The translations under genes were made by a program, and so were the position numbers. The notes under the pieces are model-generated. The model was not told where the DNA came from. It saw nothing but the letters and a program-made list of their open reading frames with translations, and ran no database searches. A stretch of 64,000 nucleotides of DNA from Halanaerobium hydrogeniformans (GTDB lineage: Bacteria > Bacillota > Halanaerobiia > Halanaerobiales > Halanaerobiaceae): the NCBI RefSeq assembly GCF_000166415.1, contig NC_014654.1, positions 1,426,001 through 1,490,000 on the forward strand, read 5' to 3'. Shown here piece by piece: positions 32,879 to 43,142 of this stretch (the first letter of the stretch is position 1; every line of letters begins with the position of its first letter).

Positions 32879-34421
32879 GCGTTTCACCTCCAGCTTCATC
32901 AGCTTTAGAACCGGTCATTAATTTACCAAGTTCCATTTCATCTGTTTCTGAAGCTTCTAAAATATCAACTATTTCACCTTCGAAAATTACTGCAATTCTA
33001 TCACTTAAAGATAAAATTTCACTTAATTCAGCAGAAACCAATAATACGGCAGCTCCATTATCTCTTCTATCAATAATTTGTTTATGTATAAATTCTATAG
33101 ATCCTACATCAACACCTCTTGTCGGTTGAGAAGCAATTAATAATTCTGGGTCATGAGAAAATTCTCTTGCTACAATTAGTTTTTGCTGATTTCCACCAGA
33201 CAAATTTTTGGCAAAAGATTGCATTCCTGCACCTCTAATATCATATTCTTTAATTAATTTAGTAGTATATTTTGCTATATTCTCATAATTCATGATTCCT
33301 TTTTTTGAAAATTTATCTAAATCATGATATCCCAAAATAGTGTTTTCTTTTAAATCGAAATCCATGATCAAACCATGTTTGTGTCTATCTTCAGGTATAT
33401 GGGCAACTTTTTCTCTTTTTATCTTACGAGCAGTATAATTTGAGATTTCTTTATTTCTCAATTCTATAGAACCACTTTTAATCTCTCTCAAACCCGTTAA
33501 AGCTTCTACCAGCTCAGATTGTCCATTACCTTCAACTCCTGCTATACCTAAAATTTCTCCTTTTTTTACTGAAAGAGAAACATCTTTTACAGCAGGAAGT
33601 CCACGATTATCATCAACTTTTAAATTTTTTATATTTAAAATTTCTTCAGTAGGTTGAGCTGGTGTTTTTTCTACTTTCAATAATACCTGTCTTCCTACCA
33701 TTAATTCAGCTACATCTGCTTCTGTAACTTCATTAGTTTCAACAGTGTCAACACTTTTGCCATCTCTTAAAACAGTAATTCTATCTGATATAGCTTTTAC
33801 TTCTTTAAGTTTATGGGTGATAAAAATTATTGTTTTACCCTGTTTTTTTAAAGAACGAAAAATTTCAAAAAGTTCTTTTATTTCTTGTGGGGTTAAAACT
33901 GCTGTAGGCTCATCAAAAATGAGTAATTCGGCACCTCTATAAAGAGTTTTTATAATTTCTACTCGCTGCTGCATTCCTACCGAAATATCCCTTATTTTAG
34001 CATCAGGATCAACAAAAAGCCCATATTTTTTAGAAATATCCTGTACCTCTTTTTTTGCTTTCCTTCGGTCAAGCATTAAACCTTTATTTTTTCGAGGCTC
34101 ATTACCCAAAATTATATTTTCCGTAACAGTTAGCGGTTGAACCAACATAAAATGTTGGTGAACCATGCCTATTCCCAGGTCAATAGCTTTTTGAGGATCT
34201 TTCAATTTAACTTTCTTCCCTTTATAATAGATTTCGCCTCCATCTGGATCATAAAGACCATATAAGATATTCATTAAAGTAGTTTTACCTGCACCATTTT
34301 CACCAACCAGTGCATGGATTTCACCAGTTTTAATTGATAAATTAACATTATCATTTGCTTTTACACCTGGAAATAATTTGGTGATATTACGCATATCAAG
34401 AAAATACTCTTCCCTGGCCAT
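32871..34421 (-). CDS. Nucleoside-type ABC transporter ATPase with two nucleotide-binding domains
   Basis: 516 residues with two fused ATPase domains, as in the ribose/nucleoside (NupO/YufO) class. The first has Walker A GENGAGKTT (about 37-45), signature VGMQQRVEI and Walker B LLIFDEPTAVLTP. The second has the degenerate Walker A GVEGNGQSE, signature LSGGNQQKL and a Walker B region LLIASQPTRGVDVG where the usual Glu is replaced by Gln. Asymmetric sites of this kind are normal for the class. The ATG follows GGGAGGAA. The preceding binding-protein gene is separated by a terminator-like hairpin. Confidence 0.94.
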   Translation of the reverse strand: MAREEYFLDMRNITKLFPGVKANDNVNLSIKTGEIHALVGENGAGKTTLMNILYGLYDPDGGEIYYKGKKVKLKDPQKAIDLGIGMVHQHFMLVQPLTVTENIILGNEPRKNKGLMLDRRKAKKEVQDISKKYGLFVDPDAKIRDISVGMQQRVEIIKTLYRGAELLIFDEPTAVLTPQEIKELFEIFRSLKKQGKTIIFITHKLKEVKAISDRITVLRDGKSVDTVETNEVTEADVAELMVGRQVLLKVEKTPAQPTEEILNIKNLKVDDNRGLPAVKDVSLSVKKGEILGIAGVEGNGQSELVEALTGLREIKSGSIELRNKEISNYTARKIKREKVAHIPEDRHKHGLIMDFDLKENTILGYHDLDKFSKKGIMNYENIAKYTTKLIKEYDIRGAGMQSFAKNLSGGNQQKLIVAREFSHDPELLIASQPTRGVDVGSIEFIHKQIIDRRDNGAAVLLVSAELSEILSLSDRIAVIFEGEIVDILEASETDEMELGKLMTGSKADEAGGETLE

Positions 34422-34451
34422 TCTTATTCCTCCCTGAAAAATACTTAATCT

Positions 34452-34484
34452 AAAAAAATAGGACCCTGCATAACAGCAGAGCCC
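34452..34484 (-). terminator. Partial terminator between the binding-protein gene and the ATPase gene
   Basis: A 9-pair stem with G-U pairs (GGGCTCTGC / GCAGGGTCC, 6-base loop) followed by TATTTTTTT on the minus strand. Such hairpins often let only some transcripts continue, giving more binding protein than channel. Confidence 0.75.
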
Positions 34485-34514
34485 TTCAACTTTAATTATA
34501 CTTTAAAGAGAATA

Positions 34515-35606
34515 TTATAGTTCATCAGGTCTGCCTATTTCTCCCCAATTGTCAACTTCAATTTCACCATTGATAATCATTTCTTCAATCTCAGCTATTT
34601 TTTCAGCGTGAGGAGCAGTAAGCTCTTCTTTCATTTCTCTAATTATTTCTAATTCTTCTTCACTAATAATTCCTTCTTCATAAGCCTGAATTTCTTCTAC
34701 AGCTAATTCTTCTAAATCGGTAATTCCAACTCCTTTATCAGCAAGTGTGAAATACAAGTTTTGTCCACCTTCATAAGTACCATCAACAACAGATTCTACT
34801 GTTTCATATACAGCATTATCTACTCTTTTTAACATACTTGCAATTACATGGCCTGGAGCGACATGGTTCTGGTTAGAGTCAACCCCAATTGCATAACGAT
34901 CTTCTTCTTCAGCGGCTTCAAAAACTCCGGTCCCTGTTCCACCAGCAGCATGATAAATTACATCAGCACCATTATCGTACATACCGAGTGCAATTTCACG
35001 TCCTCTAGCAGGATCACCAAAGTCATCTGCATATCTTATTTGAACCTCAATATCTGGATTTATATATTTAGCTCCCTGATAAAATCCACCTTCAAAACGG
35101 TGAATCAAGGCAAAGTCAACTCCACCAACATAACCAACATTGTTTGTTTCACTAACTAAAGCTGCCAGAGCACCTGCTAAAAATGAACCTTCCCATTCTG
35201 CAAAGTTCAGACTGACAACGTTATCTAAAATATCAGGAAATGCTTCATCAACATGGGCAAAATTAACATGTGGATAATCCATAGCAACTATTTCTAAGCT
35301 ATCAGACATCTGGAAACCTACCCCAATAACCAGATCATAACCTCTCTCTGCAAAACGACGCAGAGCAGTTTCATCTTCTGCAGGGTCAGCAGGCTCAATA
35401 TAATCAAATTCTATGCCGAGTTCACTTTCTGCTCTCTGCAAACCACGATAAGCAGCATCATTAAAAGAAAGATCACCAAGCCCACCAGTTGAAAGCACAA
35501 TTCCAACTCGGGTATCCTGAGCAGAAGTTGCTTCTGGAGCTGCAGCAAAAACCACCATAAATATAAAAGCAAAAACAACAGATAATGCTAAAACTTTTTT
35601 AAACAA
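34515..35606 (-). CDS. BMP-family substrate-binding protein (purine nucleoside receptor-like), soluble form
   Basis: 363 residues. A signal peptide (about 1-30, ending TSAQ) has no lipobox Cys, in contrast to most Firmicute homologues, which are lipoproteins. The BMP fold follows: VGIVLSTGGLGDLSFNDAAYRGL, VIGVGFQMSD, VSLNFAEWEGSFLAGALAAL, VGYVGGVDFALIHRFEGGFYQGA, HAAGGTGTGVFEAAEE and AIGVDSNQN. It binds nucleosides and delivers them to the permeases encoded next. The C-terminal 60 residues are unusually acidic. The start is a TTG behind AAGGGGG. A promoter lies just upstream. Confidence 0.92.
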   Translation of the reverse strand: MFKKVLALSVVFAFIFMVVFAAAPEATSAQDTRVGIVLSTGGLGDLSFNDAAYRGLQRAESELGIEFDYIEPADPAEDETALRRFAERGYDLVIGVGFQMSDSLEIVAMDYPHVNFAHVDEAFPDILDNVVSLNFAEWEGSFLAGALAALVSETNNVGYVGGVDFALIHRFEGGFYQGAKYINPDIEVQIRYADDFGDPARGREIALGMYDNGADVIYHAAGGTGTGVFEAAEEEDRYAIGVDSNQNHVAPGHVIASMLKRVDNAVYETVESVVDGTYEGGQNLYFTLADKGVGITDLEELAVEEIQAYEEGIISEEELEIIREMKEELTAPHAEKIAEIEEMIINGEIEVDNWGEIGRPDEL

Positions 35607-35663
35607 AATTTTAACCCCCTTGTATATTTTTTTATACTTCTAAAAATTTTTAAACACAATTAT

Positions 35664-35692
35664 AATATAACATTTTTTTATTATATTTGCAA
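35664..35692 (-). promoter_or_regulatory. Promoter of the nucleoside importer operon
   Basis: On the minus strand TTGCAA (35692-35687), a 17-base spacer with TG next to the -10, and TATATT (35669-35664), about 58 bases before the binding-protein start. No purine riboswitch is recognisable in the short leader. Confidence 0.6.
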
Positions 35693-35759
35693 GATAAATA
35701 GTTCCGTAGAAAATAGCGTAATCCTTGCTAAATTAAGCTTTATCGCGAAATTTATTCAC

Positions 35760-38018
35760 TTATTTAAAATCTTCATCATTGGAAATATCAAGATCCATTA
35801 TCTTATCAAGGTCTTCAGTCTCAACAAGGACTTCTCTTGGTTTACTGCCAGCATAAGGCCCTACTATACCATCTTCTTCCATTTGATCGATCAATCTAGC
35901 TGCTCTAGAGTGACCTATATGTAATCTTCTCTGCAGCATTGAAATTGATGCTCTATATTTTACTACCAGTTTTACTGCATCCTCATATAACTCGTCCTGT
36001 TCATCATCTAAAGAAAGCTCTACTTCTTTTATATCATCTTTTTCTATTTCATACTCTGTTTTCGCCTGTGATTTTACAAATTCAGTTATTTTATTTAATT
36101 CAGGATCAGTTAAGTAGGCACCCTGAATTCTCATCGGTTTTTGCATACCAACCGGAGCAAACAACATATCCCCATTTCCTAAAAGCTTTTCTGCTCCTCC
36201 CATATCTAAAATAGTTCTTGAATCAGTAGCAGATGAGACTGCAAAAGAAATCCTGCTGGGAATATTAGCTTTAATCAAACCTGTAATCACATCAACTGAA
36301 GGCCTTTGAGTTGCAATAATTAAATGGATACCAGCAGCTCTTGACATTTGAGCTAAACGGCAAATATTGTCTTCTACCTCATTAGCTGCAACCATCATTA
36401 GATCAGATAACTCATCAATAACAACAACAATATAAGGTAACATATCATCTTTTGCAGCACACTGCTGATTATAAGATTTAATACCTCTGCTCGCTGTTTT
36501 AGAAAAAAGGTCATATCTATCTTCCATCTCTTCAACTAGTAATTTTAATACATTAGCCGCTTTTTTGGGATCTGTAACAACAGGGGTAAGCAAATGAGGT
36601 AAACCCTGATAACTATTTAACTCAACCTTTTTAGGGTCGATCAAAAGAAGCTTGACTTCTTCAGGGGTAGCCCTAAATAATATACTGCTGATCAAAGTAT
36701 TTATACAGACACTTTTTCCTGAACCTGTTGCACCAGCAACCAATAAGTGGGGCATTTTGCTTAGATCAAAGACAACTGTATCCCCATCTATCCCCTTACC
36801 AAGGGCAAGCTTTAATTTACCTTTAGAACTCTGAAATTCTTCAGATACAACAACATCTCTAAAAGATACTGTTATATCATTACCATGAGGAACCTCAATA
36901 CCTACAGCAGCTTTACCAGGAATTGGTGCTTCAATCCGAACATCTCTTGCTGCTAAAGCCAGGGCAATATCATCTGATAAAGTAACTATTTTACTTACTT
37001 TTACTCCTGTAGCAGGCTGAATCTCATATCGGGTAATTGTCGGCCCATGGTTTACATTTATAACCTTTGCTTCCACTCCAAAACTACTTAATGTTTCTTC
37101 TAAAAGCTGACTCTTATTTGCTAGCTGGGCCCTTTTTTTACCATTGTCATTTAAAAGCGAAATCCCGGGTAATGTATAATCACCATGTTTTTCACCTTCG
37201 TCTGTTATATTATCAGATTGATCTTTACTGATATCAAAATTCTCAGTTAAGGAACTACTTTCCTGTTTTTGAACACTCTTTTTTCTTGCTTTTCTTTTCT
37301 GCTTTGTATTAATATTTTCTTCAACTACAAAACTGTCTTCTTGCTTATTTTTTGAATTATAATTAGCTTTGCTGTTGCAATCTTCTTCAAATTCGTTAGG
37401 CTCTTTTTTCTTTTTAACACTTTTAAAAAATGAAAATACTTTATCTTTTTTTGCTCCAAGCTTCTCCCTTAATAGATTAAATTTATTTTTGATAGCCTGA
37501 ACTGCTTTTTTGGGTAAAAGCAGTAACGACTTAATTTTTTTAAAAATAGTATCCAGAAATAAGTCAAATAAAAGCATTAAGCCGATCAACATTAGCATAG
37601 ACAAAATTATGTATGCCCCATTGTAGGCAAATAATTCAACTAAAGAATAGCTAATACTGCGTCCAATTATTCCCCCTGCATAACCCTGTCTTAAGTCAAT
37701 TATTTGATTTTGATAATTATTTAAATCAATAATAGATATAATAGTAATAAAAGTAATGATAAATCCAAGCAGCCGGCTAGAAAAAATTATCTTTTTGGCT
37801 CTAATCAGCTTAATCCCCCAATAAATAAATATAAAAGGTAAAATATAACTTCCACTACCCACTAAATAATAATAGGCAGCACTTATACTATCACCAATTA
37901 AACCTGCAGAACTACTGAAAATAGCAAAAAAACTTATAGCAGCAAAAGTAATTAAAAATAAGCCCAATAATTCATTTTTTCTTTTTTCAAGTTTTAAATC
38001 TTGTTTATTCTTAGCCAC
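35760..38018 (-). CDS. ftsK: DNA translocase FtsK/SpoIIIE
   Basis: 752 residues. Four N-terminal membrane helices (about 20-165) anchor it at the septum. A basic and acidic linker of about 120 residues precedes the motor (alpha and beta domains), with Walker [13 protein letters not shown] and Walker [13 protein letters not shown], and the [12 protein letters not shown] loop. The C-terminal winged-helix gamma domain (about 675-745: [30 protein letters not shown]) reads polar DNA motifs. It pumps chromosome ends out of the closing septum. The start is a GTG behind GGGGGTG. It is downstream of rnj, separated by a terminator hairpin. Confidence 0.95.
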   Translation of the reverse strand: MAKNKQDLKLEKRKNELLGLFLITFAAISFFAIFSSSAGLIGDSISAAYYYLVGSGSYILPFIFIYWGIKLIRAKKIIFSSRLLGFIITFITIISIIDLNNYQNQIIDLRQGYAGGIIGRSISYSLVELFAYNGAYIILSMLMLIGLMLLFDLFLDTIFKKIKSLLLLPKKAVQAIKNKFNLLREKLGAKKDKVFSFFKSVKKKKEPNEFEEDCNSKANYNSKNKQEDSFVVEENINTKQKRKARKKSVQKQESSSLTENFDISKDQSDNITDEGEKHGDYTLPGISLLNDNGKKRAQLANKSQLLEETLSSFGVEAKVINVNHGPTITRYEIQPATGVKVSKIVTLSDDIALALAARDVRIEAPIPGKAAVGIEVPHGNDITVSFRDVVVSEEFQSSKGKLKLALGKGIDGDTVVFDLSKMPHLLVAGATGSGKSVCINTLISSILFRATPEEVKLLLIDPKKVELNSYQGLPHLLTPVVTDPKKAANVLKLLVEEMEDRYDLFSKTASRGIKSYNQQCAAKDDMLPYIVVVIDELSDLMMVAANEVEDNICRLAQMSRAAGIHLIIATQRPSVDVITGLIKANIPSRISFAVSSATDSRTILDMGGAEKLLGNGDMLFAPVGMQKPMRIQGAYLTDPELNKITEFVKSQAKTEYEIEKDDIKEVELSLDDEQDELYEDAVKLVVKYRASISMLQRRLHIGHSRAARLIDQMEEDGIVGPYAGSKPREVLVETEDLDKIMDLDISNDEDFK

Positions 38019-38112
38019 AGCTGCACCCCCTTTAACTTTTTTTCTTTAAATACCTTTATAATTAATATAATTATAACACATTTAGAAACATATGTTCAAG
38101 AATTGGCCAAAT

Positions 38113-38145
38113 TTAAAACCAGCTGGATTTAACTCACAGCTGGTT
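38113..38145 (-). terminator. Terminator after rnj
   Basis: A perfect 9-pair stem (AACCAGCTG / CAGCTGGTT, 11-base loop) followed by TTAAATTT on the minus strand, 24 bases beyond the rnj stop. The T run is short. Confidence 0.6.
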
Positions 38146-38169
38146 AATTTATAAATCTAGCTTAAATTA

Positions 38170-39846
38170 TTATACCTCCATTATAACAGGTAAAATCATT
38201 GGATTTCTCTTGATTTTTTGGTAGACATAATTATTAAGTGAATTTCTAATTGTATTCTTTAAAACTGACCATTCTGTGACATTATTTTCTTCACATTCTT
38301 TAAGTGCATCTTCAACCCTTTGGGTAGCAGCTTCAATTAATTCTTCAGATTCTCTAATATAGACAAAACCTCTGGTAATAATATCCGGACCAACCAGAAT
38401 ATTACCTTTTTTATCAATTGTAACTACAACAATAATAATACCGTCTTCAGAAAGCATCTTTCTATCTCTTAAAACTATATTACCAACATCTCCAATACCT
38501 AAACCATCTATCAATACATCACCTGATTGGACATTATCCTTTTTAGAAACTTTATCTTCCGCAAAGTTTATCTTATCTCCAACATCAGCAATATAAATAT
38601 TATCTCTAGGAATACCGACTTCTTCAGCCAAATTTGCATGTTTATAAAGATGTCTGTATTCTCCATGAACTGGAACAAAGTATTTTGGCTTAACTAGATT
38701 TAACATTAGTTTTAATTCTTCTTTACTAGCATGTCCAGATACATGAACACCTGATACATCTTCATAAATAACATTAGCTCCTCTTCTAAAAAGCTTATTA
38801 ATGGTCTCTCCTACATATTTCTCGTTTCCAGGTATCGCAGAGGCTGAAATCATAACTGTATCTCCCTCTTTGATATTGATATGATAATGATCACCACGGG
38901 CCATTCTAGTTAAAGCTGCCATGGGTTCTCCCTGACTACCGGTTGTAAGCAGGGTTACTTCATTATCAGGCAGACTAGAGCAGTCCCTGATATCTACAAT
39001 CATATCTTCTGGAACCTGAAGATAACCAAGTCGGCGCGCAATATCAACATTATTAAGCATACTACGACCTGTAAAAGCTACTTTTCTATTATACTTAAAT
39101 GCAGCATCTACAACCTGCTGAACACGATGTATATTAGAAGCAAAAGTAGCAACAATTATCCTTTCTTTGGCACCTCTAAAAATCTCATCAACAGTTTCCC
39201 CAACAACTTTTTCAGATAATGTATAACCATCCCGTTCTACATTTGTACTATCTGAAAAAAGGGCTAAAACCCCTTCTGGGCTATCACCTAGTTCAGCAAA
39301 TTTATGAAAATCTGCCACTTCTCCATCGACTGGAGTTTGGTCAAATTTAAAGTCACTTGCATAAACTATCGGTCCAAGGGGAGTATGGATAGCCAGGGCA
39401 CAGGTATCGGCAATACTGTGATTAACTCTAATAAATTCTACAGTAAAATTACCAACCTGAATTTCCTTTCCAGAGTGAACTATTTTTAATCTACAATCTT
39501 TTAAAAGCCTATGTTCCTTTAAATTGCCCTCTAAAAGACCAAGAGTAAGTTTAGTCCCATAAATTGGTGCATTAATTTCTTTTAACAGATATGGTAATCC
39601 ACCAATATGATCTAAATGACCGTGGGTTAAAACGATTCCATTAATCCGATCCTTGTTTTTAATCACATATTCGAAATCAGGAATCACTAAATCAATTCCT
39701 AATAAATCATTTTCTGGAAATTTAACTCCCGAGTCAATTATCAACATATCTTCTCCAATTTCCAGAACCCACATGTTTTTTCCAATCTCTCCCACTCCAC
39801 CGAGTGTTGTCATAGTAACATTTTTTATTTTATTTTTATCATTCAT
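38170..39846 (-). CDS. rnj: Ribonuclease J
   Basis: 558 residues, standard length. The metallo-beta-lactamase core has the metal motif HGHLDHIGG (about 76-84) and further His/Asp ligands (VNHSIADTC, VYASDFKFDQ). The beta-CASP part has LFSDSTNVERDGYT, FASNIHRVQQV and the late SGHAS and VHGEYRH motifs. A small C-terminal domain completes it. It acts as a 5' exonuclease and endonuclease in mRNA decay and rRNA maturation, alongside RNase Y encoded at 8570-10114. GGAGGTG lies 13 bases before the ATG, slightly far. Confidence 0.96.
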   Translation of the reverse strand: MNDKNKIKNVTMTTLGGVGEIGKNMWVLEIGEDMLIIDSGVKFPENDLLGIDLVIPDFEYVIKNKDRINGIVLTHGHLDHIGGLPYLLKEINAPIYGTKLTLGLLEGNLKEHRLLKDCRLKIVHSGKEIQVGNFTVEFIRVNHSIADTCALAIHTPLGPIVYASDFKFDQTPVDGEVADFHKFAELGDSPEGVLALFSDSTNVERDGYTLSEKVVGETVDEIFRGAKERIIVATFASNIHRVQQVVDAAFKYNRKVAFTGRSMLNNVDIARRLGYLQVPEDMIVDIRDCSSLPDNEVTLLTTGSQGEPMAALTRMARGDHYHINIKEGDTVMISASAIPGNEKYVGETINKLFRRGANVIYEDVSGVHVSGHASKEELKLMLNLVKPKYFVPVHGEYRHLYKHANLAEEVGIPRDNIYIADVGDKINFAEDKVSKKDNVQSGDVLIDGLGIGDVGNIVLRDRKMLSEDGIIIVVVTIDKKGNILVGPDIITRGFVYIRESEELIEAATQRVEDALKECEENNVTEWSVLKNTIRNSLNNYVYQKIKRNPMILPVIMEV

Positions 39847-40015
39847 TTAAAAAACAAAACACCTCCATATTTTTATAAAACATAAACCATTCTAAAACAC
39901 AACTAAACAATTGAAACTATAATTCTAAAGTATAACATTATCGATATTTAAGATAAATTTTAAGAAAATAAAGACCCGATCCAAAGCGTTAATACTATTA
40001 TACATATTTAATTTA

Positions 40016-40043
40016 TAAAAAACAAGCGTAAAATAAATTTCGC
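40016..40043 (-). terminator. Possible terminator after asd
   Basis: An imperfect stem (GCGAAAT against ATTTTACGC, with a small bulge) followed by TTGTTTTTT on the minus strand, just after the asd stop. Confidence 0.4.
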
Positions 40044-40047
40044 CTAA

Positions 40048-41061
40048 TTAAAGCATATCATGTTCTGCTAAATATTCAGCAATCTGTACTGCATTTAAAG
40101 CAGCACCTTTTCTGAGATTATTTGCGGTCAACCATAAATTTATAGTGTTTTCTTTAGAATAATCTCTTCTAATCCTTCCCACTAAAATATTATCATTATT
40201 TTCTGTATCAATCTGCAGAGGATATTTTTCTTGAGCAGGATTATCAATCAGCTCTACATTTTTGGTGTTAGCAAAAATATTTTTAATATCATTAATATTA
40301 TAGGTAGAATTTAACTCAATATTTAAAGATTCTCCATGGCCAAAGATAACTGGTATTCTAACACAGGTTGCAGTTACTGCTAAATCCTCATCAGCCATTA
40401 TTTTTTTGCATTCATTAACCATTTTCATTTCTTCTTTGGTATAATCATTATCTAAAAATGTATCAATTTGTGGAATTGCATTAAAAGCAATCTGATGATT
40501 AAAGTTTTCTTTTTTAATTTCCTCTTTGTTTAAATAAGCTTTAGTTTGCTCGATAAGTTCATCAACAGCTTTTTTTCCAGCTCCAGAAACCGCCTGATAA
40601 GTGTTAATAACTATTCTTTTGAGTCCATAACTATCTGCTAAAGGTTTTAAAAGCATAACCATCTGAATTGTAGAACAGTTTGGATTTGCAATAATTTGCT
40701 GATGGTCATTTAGAGCCTCACCATTTACTTCAGGCACGATCAGAGGAACATTTTTATCCATTCTAAAAGCATTACTATTATCAATAACTATTCCACCTGC
40801 TTTTTTTACAAGTGGAGCCACCTCTTTTGAAATATCACTTCCTGCACTAAAAAGGGCGATATCTATCCCTTCAAAACAACCTTCTTTTACTACTTCTACG
40901 GTTAATTTTCTATCTTCAAATTCTATTATTTTCCCCTCTGAACGACTGCTGGCAAAGACCTTTAAATCAGCAATCGGAAAATTTCTTTCACTAAGTATTT
41001 TTAACATTTCTCGACCGACTAAACCTGTTGCACCTACTACTGCTATATTATATTCTTTCAT
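40048..41061 (-). CDS. asd: Aspartate-semialdehyde dehydrogenase
   Basis: 337 residues. The NADP-binding GATGLVGREML lies at the N terminus, the catalytic Cys is in IIANPNCSTIQM (about 128), and the substrate-binding Arg and His are in IRVPVIFGHGESL. It reduces aspartyl phosphate to aspartate semialdehyde for lysine, threonine and methionine. The partner aspartate kinase and homoserine dehydrogenase are 14 kb away at 55194-57735. The ATG has AAGGAGA upstream and the gene overlaps the end of the EamA gene by 14 bases. Confidence 0.96.
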   Translation of the reverse strand: MKEYNIAVVGATGLVGREMLKILSERNFPIADLKVFASSRSEGKIIEFEDRKLTVEVVKEGCFEGIDIALFSAGSDISKEVAPLVKKAGGIVIDNSNAFRMDKNVPLIVPEVNGEALNDHQQIIANPNCSTIQMVMLLKPLADSYGLKRIVINTYQAVSGAGKKAVDELIEQTKAYLNKEEIKKENFNHQIAFNAIPQIDTFLDNDYTKEEMKMVNECKKIMADEDLAVTATCVRIPVIFGHGESLNIELNSTYNINDIKNIFANTKNVELIDNPAQEKYPLQIDTENNDNILVGRIRRDYSKENTINLWLTANNLRKGAALNAVQIAEYLAEHDML

Positions 41062-41980
41062 TATATGTCTCCTTCCTTATTATAGGACGTCCAAAATAAT
41101 TTGTACCCCAAACACCAATAATTATCAAAAATGCACCTAATGCCTGTAATTTATAAAATGATTCACCTCTTAAAAAAACTCCCGCTAAGATAGAAACCAC
41201 AGTGGTAAAGTTTGCAAATACTGCAGCCTGGGCCGCATTAATCTTAGAGAGGGTATAATTCATCATGAAAAATGCTACTACAGAAGATAAAAGTCCTAGA
41301 TATAAAATTGCAATCAATGCATCTCTATCTGATATAATACTAAAATAACTTTCCAGGCTAAAATCAAGCTCATAAATAGCTATAATATTAAAAACAAAAG
41401 CACCAAAACCCATCATAACATATGTAATTTCTATTGTAGAAAATTCTAGAGAAAGTTTTCTAGAAATTATATTATAAAAAGCTGCTGCAATTACAGCTAC
41501 TCCCAGTAATAAAAGACCAAATAAATTTCCTTCTATTCCACTACTGCCTCTGTTAAAAATTATCAAAGCTGCACCAAAAACAGATAAAAGCACAAAGATG
41601 CTCTGTTTAAATGTAGTTTTTTCTTTCAAAATAAATGCTGCTAAAATAGTTACAGCTATCGGTATTAATGCAATCATCATTCCAGCCTCTGAAGATGTAG
41701 TATAAATCATTCCGGTTGTTTCAAAAACAAAATAAATTCCTGGCTGAAATAGGGCCAGCAAAAGCAGCATTTTAATATTTTTTGATTTTAAATCGATTTT
41801 AATTATACCAGCAATCCTCAAAATACTCAAGCTTAAAAAAGCTAAAGCAAAACGAAAACCAAGTAAGTGGAATGGAGCCATTAACTCCAAACCCTCCTTG
41901 GTAAATAAAAAAGAAAAGCCAAATATTGAGCTAAATATCAGACCAGCAAAATAAGGAGCAAATCTGCGTAATTTTTTCAT
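41048..41980 (-). CDS. EamA/DMT-family membrane transporter
   Basis: 310 residues from the ATG at 41980; a TTG five codons earlier overlaps the stop of the previous gene and is the alternative. Ten predicted membrane helices form two EamA repeats (about 10-140 and 155-295). Marks of the family are SIFGFSFLFTKEGLELM in helix 1 and VAFFMMNYTLSKINAAQAAVFANFTTVVSILAG split over helices 8 and 9. Members export amino acids or other metabolites. Its coupling to asd suggests an amino-acid-pathway metabolite, but this is only an inference. Confidence 0.85.
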   Translation of the reverse strand: MKKLRRFAPYFAGLIFSSIFGFSFLFTKEGLELMAPFHLLGFRFALAFLSLSILRIAGIIKIDLKSKNIKMLLLLALFQPGIYFVFETTGMIYTTSSEAGMMIALIPIAVTILAAFILKEKTTFKQSIFVLLSVFGAALIIFNRGSSGIEGNLFGLLLLGVAVIAAAFYNIISRKLSLEFSTIEITYVMMGFGAFVFNIIAIYELDFSLESYFSIISDRDALIAILYLGLLSSVVAFFMMNYTLSKINAAQAAVFANFTTVVSILAGVFLRGESFYKLQALGAFLIIIGVWGTNYFGRPIIRKETYNERI

Positions 41981-41991
41981 TAACAAACCAC

Positions 41992-43131
41992 TCAATTCTT
42001 GGGAGGCCAGGGACCATAATATTGATAATAATGTGTTTCCATCCCACCACTGTATAATTTTCTTCTTTTATCTGCTTCTTTAGCAAAAATCTCTTCGAAA
42101 TTTGGATGAGAGGTAATTATATAATAGGACCAGGTATCTAAATCCCGAAACTTTTCCCCCATTTTTTTATATAAAGCTTCAACTTCTTCTTGATCGGACA
42201 TTCTTTTACCATAGGGTGGATTTGTAATAATATATCCATATTTTCTGCTGCTAGAAAAGTCTTCAAACTTTTTTTCTTGAAAATGAATCAAATCATCTAC
42301 CCCGGCTTTTTTTGCATGATAACGGGCTATACTAATTGCTTCAGGATCATGATCATAACCCATGATAAGTCTTGGCTCAACATCAATTTTTTTTGCTTTT
42401 TTCGCCTCAACTCTGGTCTTTGCCCAGAGCATATTATCAAAGATTGGCCATTTTTCAGAAATAAAGTTTCTTTTAAGCCCCGGAGCCTGATTTTTGGCAA
42501 TCATTGCTGCCTCTATTAAAATAGTTCCTGAGCCACAAAAAGGATCAATTAAAATTCTATCTTTATCCCAGCGGCTTAAATAAATCATTCCTGCTGCAAT
42601 TGTTTCCTGAATTGGAGCGGTTACCGTTAGATCTCGGTAGCCTCTTTTATGCAGACCAGTACCAGAACTATCGATTGTCAATAGAGCTTGATCTTTATAT
42701 AAGGCAATTTCTATTGGATAAAGTGGGCCATCTTCTGGAAACCACTGATCTCCATATTTTTCTTTCATACTGTCAACTACAGCTTTTTTTACTACAGACT
42801 GACAGGTTGGAACACTGCTCAATTGAGAGTCTATTGATTTACCACTAACAGGAAACTCTGCATTTTCAGGCAGCCATTTCGGCCAGTCAAGAGCTTTTAC
42901 TCCTTCATATAACTGATCGAAGTCCAATGCCTCAAACTCTCCTATTTTAATCATCACTCTTTCTGCAGTTCTAAGCCACAAATTAGCTTCAGCAACCGCC
43001 TTTAAATCTCCGGTAAATGTTATCCGGCCATTTTTTACTTCTGTTATTTCATAACCTAATTTTTTTATTTCTTTTTTTACAAGAGCTTCCATTCCAAATG
43101 TACTGCTTGCTATAATTGATAAATTAGTCAA
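41992..43131 (-). CDS. THUMP-domain class I RNA methyltransferase (YpsC/RlmL-like)
   Basis: 379 residues. An N-terminal ferredoxin-like plus THUMP RNA-binding region (about 1-155) is followed by a Rossmann methyltransferase with DPFCGSGTILIEAA (about 190-203) and the catalytic IITNPPYGKRM (about 300). This pattern indicates N2-methylation of guanine in rRNA (the RlmL N-terminal half). It lacks the second methyltransferase domain of E. coli RlmL, as is usual in Firmicutes. The start is a TTG behind GGAGGAAA. It is followed by the EamA gene. Confidence 0.9.
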   Translation of the reverse strand: MTNLSIIASSTFGMEALVKKEIKKLGYEITEVKNGRITFTGDLKAVAEANLWLRTAERVMIKIGEFEALDFDQLYEGVKALDWPKWLPENAEFPVSGKSIDSQLSSVPTCQSVVKKAVVDSMKEKYGDQWFPEDGPLYPIEIALYKDQALLTIDSSGTGLHKRGYRDLTVTAPIQETIAAGMIYLSRWDKDRILIDPFCGSGTILIEAAMIAKNQAPGLKRNFISEKWPIFDNMLWAKTRVEAKKAKKIDVEPRLIMGYDHDPEAISIARYHAKKAGVDDLIHFQEKKFEDFSSSRKYGYIITNPPYGKRMSDQEEVEALYKKMGEKFRDLDTWSYYIITSHPNFEEIFAKEADKRRKLYSGGMETHYYQYYGPWPPKN

Positions 43132-43142
43132 AAAATTTCCTC

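Noticed and set aside
35607-35759. Purine riboswitch ahead of the nucleoside importer.
   Set aside because: The leader after the promoter is too short and the conserved purine-aptamer loop sequences are missing.
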